The notes beneath the pieces were generated by a model. That model was not told where the DNA came from. It made no database searches and saw nothing but the letters and a program-made list of their open reading frames with translations. From Chitinophagaceae bacterium (GTDB lineage Bacteria; Bacteroidota; Bacteroidia; Chitinophagales; Chitinophagaceae), in NCBI GenBank assembly GCA_003168265.1, contig PMSV01000024.1, forward strand, positions 1-64,000: a stretch of DNA of 64,000 nucleotides. Direction: 5' to 3'. The translations under genes were made by a program, and so were the position numbers. How positions within the stretch are numbered: the first letter of the stretch is position 1; each line of letters begins with the position of its first letter. Below, piece by piece: positions 61,884 through 64,000 of the stretch.

Positions 61884-62969
61884 TCAGGAGAAGGGGAGTT
61901 TCACGACCCTGGCCTTCAGCAATTTATCCCTTACTTTAATGAAAATGCCGGAATCCAGTGAGCCATGTGCAAAATCCACATAACCCAGGCCAATTGCCTT
62001 GCCCAGCGTAGGGGACTGGGTTCCCGAAGTGACTTTCCCGATCGTGATTCCTGATCCGTCCTTTATTTCATAATCATGACGGGGAATGCCCTTGTCGATC
62101 ATTTCAAAACCCACCAGTTTCCTTTTCAAACCTTCTGCTTTCTGGCGCTCCAGAATGCCTTTTGAAGTAAAATCCTTGCTAAACTTAGTTATCCATCCAA
62201 GGCCTGCCTCCAGGGGGGAAGTGGTATCGTCAATATCATTTCCATAGAGGCAATAGCCCATTTCAAGCCTCAAAGTATCTCTCGCACCTAGCCCGATGGG
62301 TTTGATTCCGGCCGTTTTACCGGCAGAAAAGATCGCATCCCAGATGAGGTCGGGAGCTCCGTCCTTGTCTTCAAAATATATTTCTACCCCCCCTGCCCCG
62401 GTATACCCTGTGGCGCTTACCAGCACATTATCAACTCCGGCAAAACGTCCTTTAGAAAATGTATAGTATTTTAGATTAAGGATATCCATTTCCGTAAGAG
62501 GCTGCAATAATTTCGTGGCATTGGGCCCCTGAATGGCCAATAAACAGGTTTTGTCGGAAATATTGTGCATTTCAGCCCCATCGCTGTTTTGTCGGCTGAT
62601 CCAATTCCAGTCTTTTTCAATATTCGATGCATTGACGACCAGCATATAGACTTTGTTTTCTTCGATGCAATAAACGATAAGGTCGTCTACGATGCCCGCA
62701 GATTCATTGGTGAGGCAGCTATATTGGGCCTTACCCGCACTGAGCCTGGATGCGTCATTACTGGTTAGCCTCTGAATGAGGTCAAGGGCATGGGGGCCTT
62801 TCAGAATGAATTCACCCATATGGCTTACATCGAAAACTCCAACATTGTTGCGCACGGCTGCATGTTCGTCATTGATACCGCTATAACTGATTGGCATATT
62901 ATATCCTGCGAATTCCGCCATTTTTGCTGCGAGTTCGATATGTTTCCTGGTGAAAGCTGTCGTCTTCAT
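61884..62969 (-). CDS. gcvT: Glycine cleavage system T protein (aminomethyltransferase)
   Basis: A 361-residue GcvT that transfers the aminomethyl carbon from lipoylated H protein to tetrahydrofolate. Motifs: [92 protein letters not shown] and [25 protein letters not shown]. gcvH and gcvP are not adjacent, as is common in Bacteroidota. A TACATTTG -7 box lies 17 nt before the start, directly after a strong terminator. Confidence 0.97.
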   Translation of the reverse strand: MKTTAFTRKHIELAAKMAEFAGYNMPISYSGINDEHAAVRNNVGVFDVSHMGEFILKGPHALDLIQRLTSNDASRLSAGKAQYSCLTNESAGIVDDLIVYCIEENKVYMLVVNASNIEKDWNWISRQNSDGAEMHNISDKTCLLAIQGPNATKLLQPLTEMDILNLKYYTFSKGRFAGVDNVLVSATGYTGAGGVEIYFEDKDGAPDLIWDAIFSAGKTAGIKPIGLGARDTLRLEMGYCLYGNDIDDTTSPLEAGLGWITKFSKDFTSKGILERQKAEGLKRKLVGFEMIDKGIPRHDYEIKDGSGITIGKVTSGTQSPTLGKAIGLGYVDFAHGSLDSGIFIKVRDKLLKARVVKLPFS

Positions 62970-62986
62970 TCTTGAAATGTGTTTTG

Positions 62987-62994
62987 CAAATGTA
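62987..62994 (-). promoter_or_regulatory. -7 promoter element of gcvT
   Basis: TACATTTG on the reverse strand matches TAnnTTTG and ends 17 nt before the gcvT ATG. No glycine riboswitch-like fold was recognised in the short leader. Confidence 0.55.
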
Positions 62995-63033
62995 AGCGGA
63001 TATTATTTTCTCATCGACTGGACCTGGGCATAC

Positions 63034-63069
63034 AAAAAAAACAGGGCCCCCGCCCGAAGGCAGAAGCCC
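63034..63069 (-). terminator. Strong rho-independent terminator of the serine hydrolase gene
   Basis: On the reverse strand GGGCTTCTGCC pairs along its length with GGCGGGGGCCC (several G-U pairs) around a stable TTCG tetraloop, followed by TGTTTTTTTT. It lies about 50 nt downstream of the hydrolase stop. Confidence 0.9.
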
Positions 63070-63079
63070 ATTCCAACTT

Positions 63080-63118
63080 CAACCGGCTAGGGTTCCTGTG
63101 CTGAAACATCCGGCCGGT
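63080..63118. repeat. Inverted repeat between the serine hydrolase stop and its terminator
   Basis: AACCGGC and GCCGGTT enclose about 25 nt. It may be an additional 3' stem of the hydrolase transcript. Confidence 0.4.
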
Positions 63119-63121
63119 TGC

Positions 63122-64000
63122 CTATAATATTTTCAGATCCCTCGTAATTTCATTTTCGATTTCACCGACCTGGTTTTGGCCGATATTGTCATTGACCAAT
63201 ATGACTACGCCATAATCCTTTTCAGGATAGAACAGAAAAAGGGTATTGAATCCGATTCGGGTATGGCCGTCATGATAGATATACCGGACCTTGTTTTCAT
63301 AATCGATCATCCAGGCCAGTCCAATACCAAATCCATCCGGGTTTCCCCGGGTCCTCCGGTGCGACAATACTACTGCCTTGTCTTTTTCAGATAGATTAGC
63401 TTTCAGATATTTGATCATATCTCCAAGGGTTGAATTCATGGAAGGGCCGCCACTATAACCTCTCAAATCTTCGTACATAGGGGCTTTGTCTTTTTCATCA
63501 TAGCCCTGGACCAAGCGCTTGCGATCATCGGCGGAAAGGAGGGTCCTGGTATCCCGCATCAATAAGTGCTCTTTAAGGTAAGCGGTAATGAGATCTTCGT
63601 AAGGCCGGTTATAGATTCTTTCCAGGAGCAGGATCAGGAGCATCATGCCATCCCCGCTATAATGATAACGGGTACCCGGAATCGTGACAGGCTTTATTCT
63701 GTGCAGATCGCTTAACAGGCTATCTGCTGTATATCGGGCAAGCCACCGCATGACTTGCTGCATATTCAATTGGGCCACGCTGTCCATGACAGGTTTAGAA
63801 AATTCATGGATCGGCGTAGGAAGCCCGGATGTGTGATTGGCCAGGTCTACAAGGCGAATGGGCCGGCCTTCATATTCCAGGTTAGGATATTTTCCCGGCA
63901 AATATTTTCTGATATCGTCATTCAGACTTGCTTTTCCTTTTACCACCGCTTCTGCCAATAAAAGACCGACAAAGGTCTTGGCGACCGAACCCAGATTGTA
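63122..64000 (-). CDS. Serine hydrolase (class C beta-lactamase/PBP-like), cut by the window edge
   Basis: At least 292 residues; the N-terminus is outside the window. The catalytic S-x-x-K is in NLGSVAKTFVGL at the edge of the window, the second motif Y-x-S/N is in RYHYSGDGMM, and the third H/K-x-G is in YHDGHTRIGFNTLF. Other features are HTSGLPTP and GYSGGPSMNSTLGDMIKYL. The fold covers AmpC, esterases and D-aminopeptidases; most environmental members are not true resistance enzymes. The reading frame continues upstream through position 64000. Confidence 0.88.
   Translation of the reverse strand, partial: YNLGSVAKTFVGLLLAEAVVKGKASLNDDIRKYLPGKYPNLEYEGRPIRLVDLANHTSGLPTPIHEFSKPVMDSVAQLNMQQVMRWLARYTADSLLSDLHRIKPVTIPGTRYHYSGDGMMLLILLLERIYNRPYEDLITAYLKEHLLMRDTRTLLSADDRKRLVQGYDEKDKAPMYEDLRGYSGGPSMNSTLGDMIKYLKANLSEKDKAVVLSHRRTRGNPDGFGIGLAWMIDYENKVRYIYHDGHTRIGFNTLFLFYPEKDYGVVILVNDNIGQNQVGEIENEITRDLKIL

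Noticed and set aside
63080-63118. Possible glycine riboswitch upstream of gcvT
   Set aside because: The inverted repeat lies upstream of a strong terminator and of the gcvT promoter, and no tandem aptamer fold was visible.

Overview
The window looks like a chromosomal segment from a member of the Bacteroidota, most likely a Chitinophagaceae-like soil or freshwater species (taxon inferred). Supporting signs are TAnnTTTG -7 boxes in front of several genes, DUF2480 and DUF2007 proteins, a KdnB/KdsB lipopolysaccharide pair, a YbeY with GYKD where most bacteria have GYDH, and separate FeoA and FeoB genes. No rRNA, tRNA, CRISPR array, intact IS or prophage was seen.

Positions 1 to about 3.7 kb are a decaying accessory patch. 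It holds an AbiE-type antitoxin whose toxin partner stops just before its catalytic DxD, a frameshifted small gene beside a small lipoprotein, a DinB-like protein, an attC-like hairpin, and remnants of an MntA-HepT toxin-antitoxin pair. From 3.7 to 22.9 kb lies a mixed region of regulators, enzymes and membrane proteins: a short SDR, two orphan histidine kinases, a GC-rich enoyl-CoA hydratase, an alpha/beta hydrolase, OsmC, and an unusual DUF4242-cyclase-AraC fusion next to an exported DUF4242 protein. It continues with a sugar isomerase-like protein, an AsmA/DUF748 protein, an EptA-like transferase, a broken secreted-protein gene, an amino-acid permease, a CPBP protease, an AraC regulator and an IS256 transposase tail.

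From 22.9 kb to the end the sequence is mostly housekeeping: Prc protease, NADPH dehydrogenase, feoA-nadD, ybeY, mnmG, nadA, a glycosyltransferase, aldo/keto reductase, feoB, HAD phosphatase, aminotransferase, PpiD-like foldase, MgtE, KdnB, KdsB, the ATP-grasp/alpha-E/transglutaminase cluster, sterol desaturase-like protein, dnaN, recX, omega-amidase, nagA, S41 peptidase, thiL, inositol phosphatase, ComB, gcvT and a serine hydrolase cut by the window edge.

The most notable non-coding signals are two parS-like palindromes between ybeY and mnmG, an AT-rich divergent gap at 32.9-33.3 kb with a perfect DnaA box (candidate replication origin), near-leaderless promoters, and an approximately 80-nt repeat upstream of kdsB and of an S41 peptidase gene. 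The best candidate for a little-described system is the DUF4242-cyclase-AraC regulator with its secreted DUF4242 neighbour.
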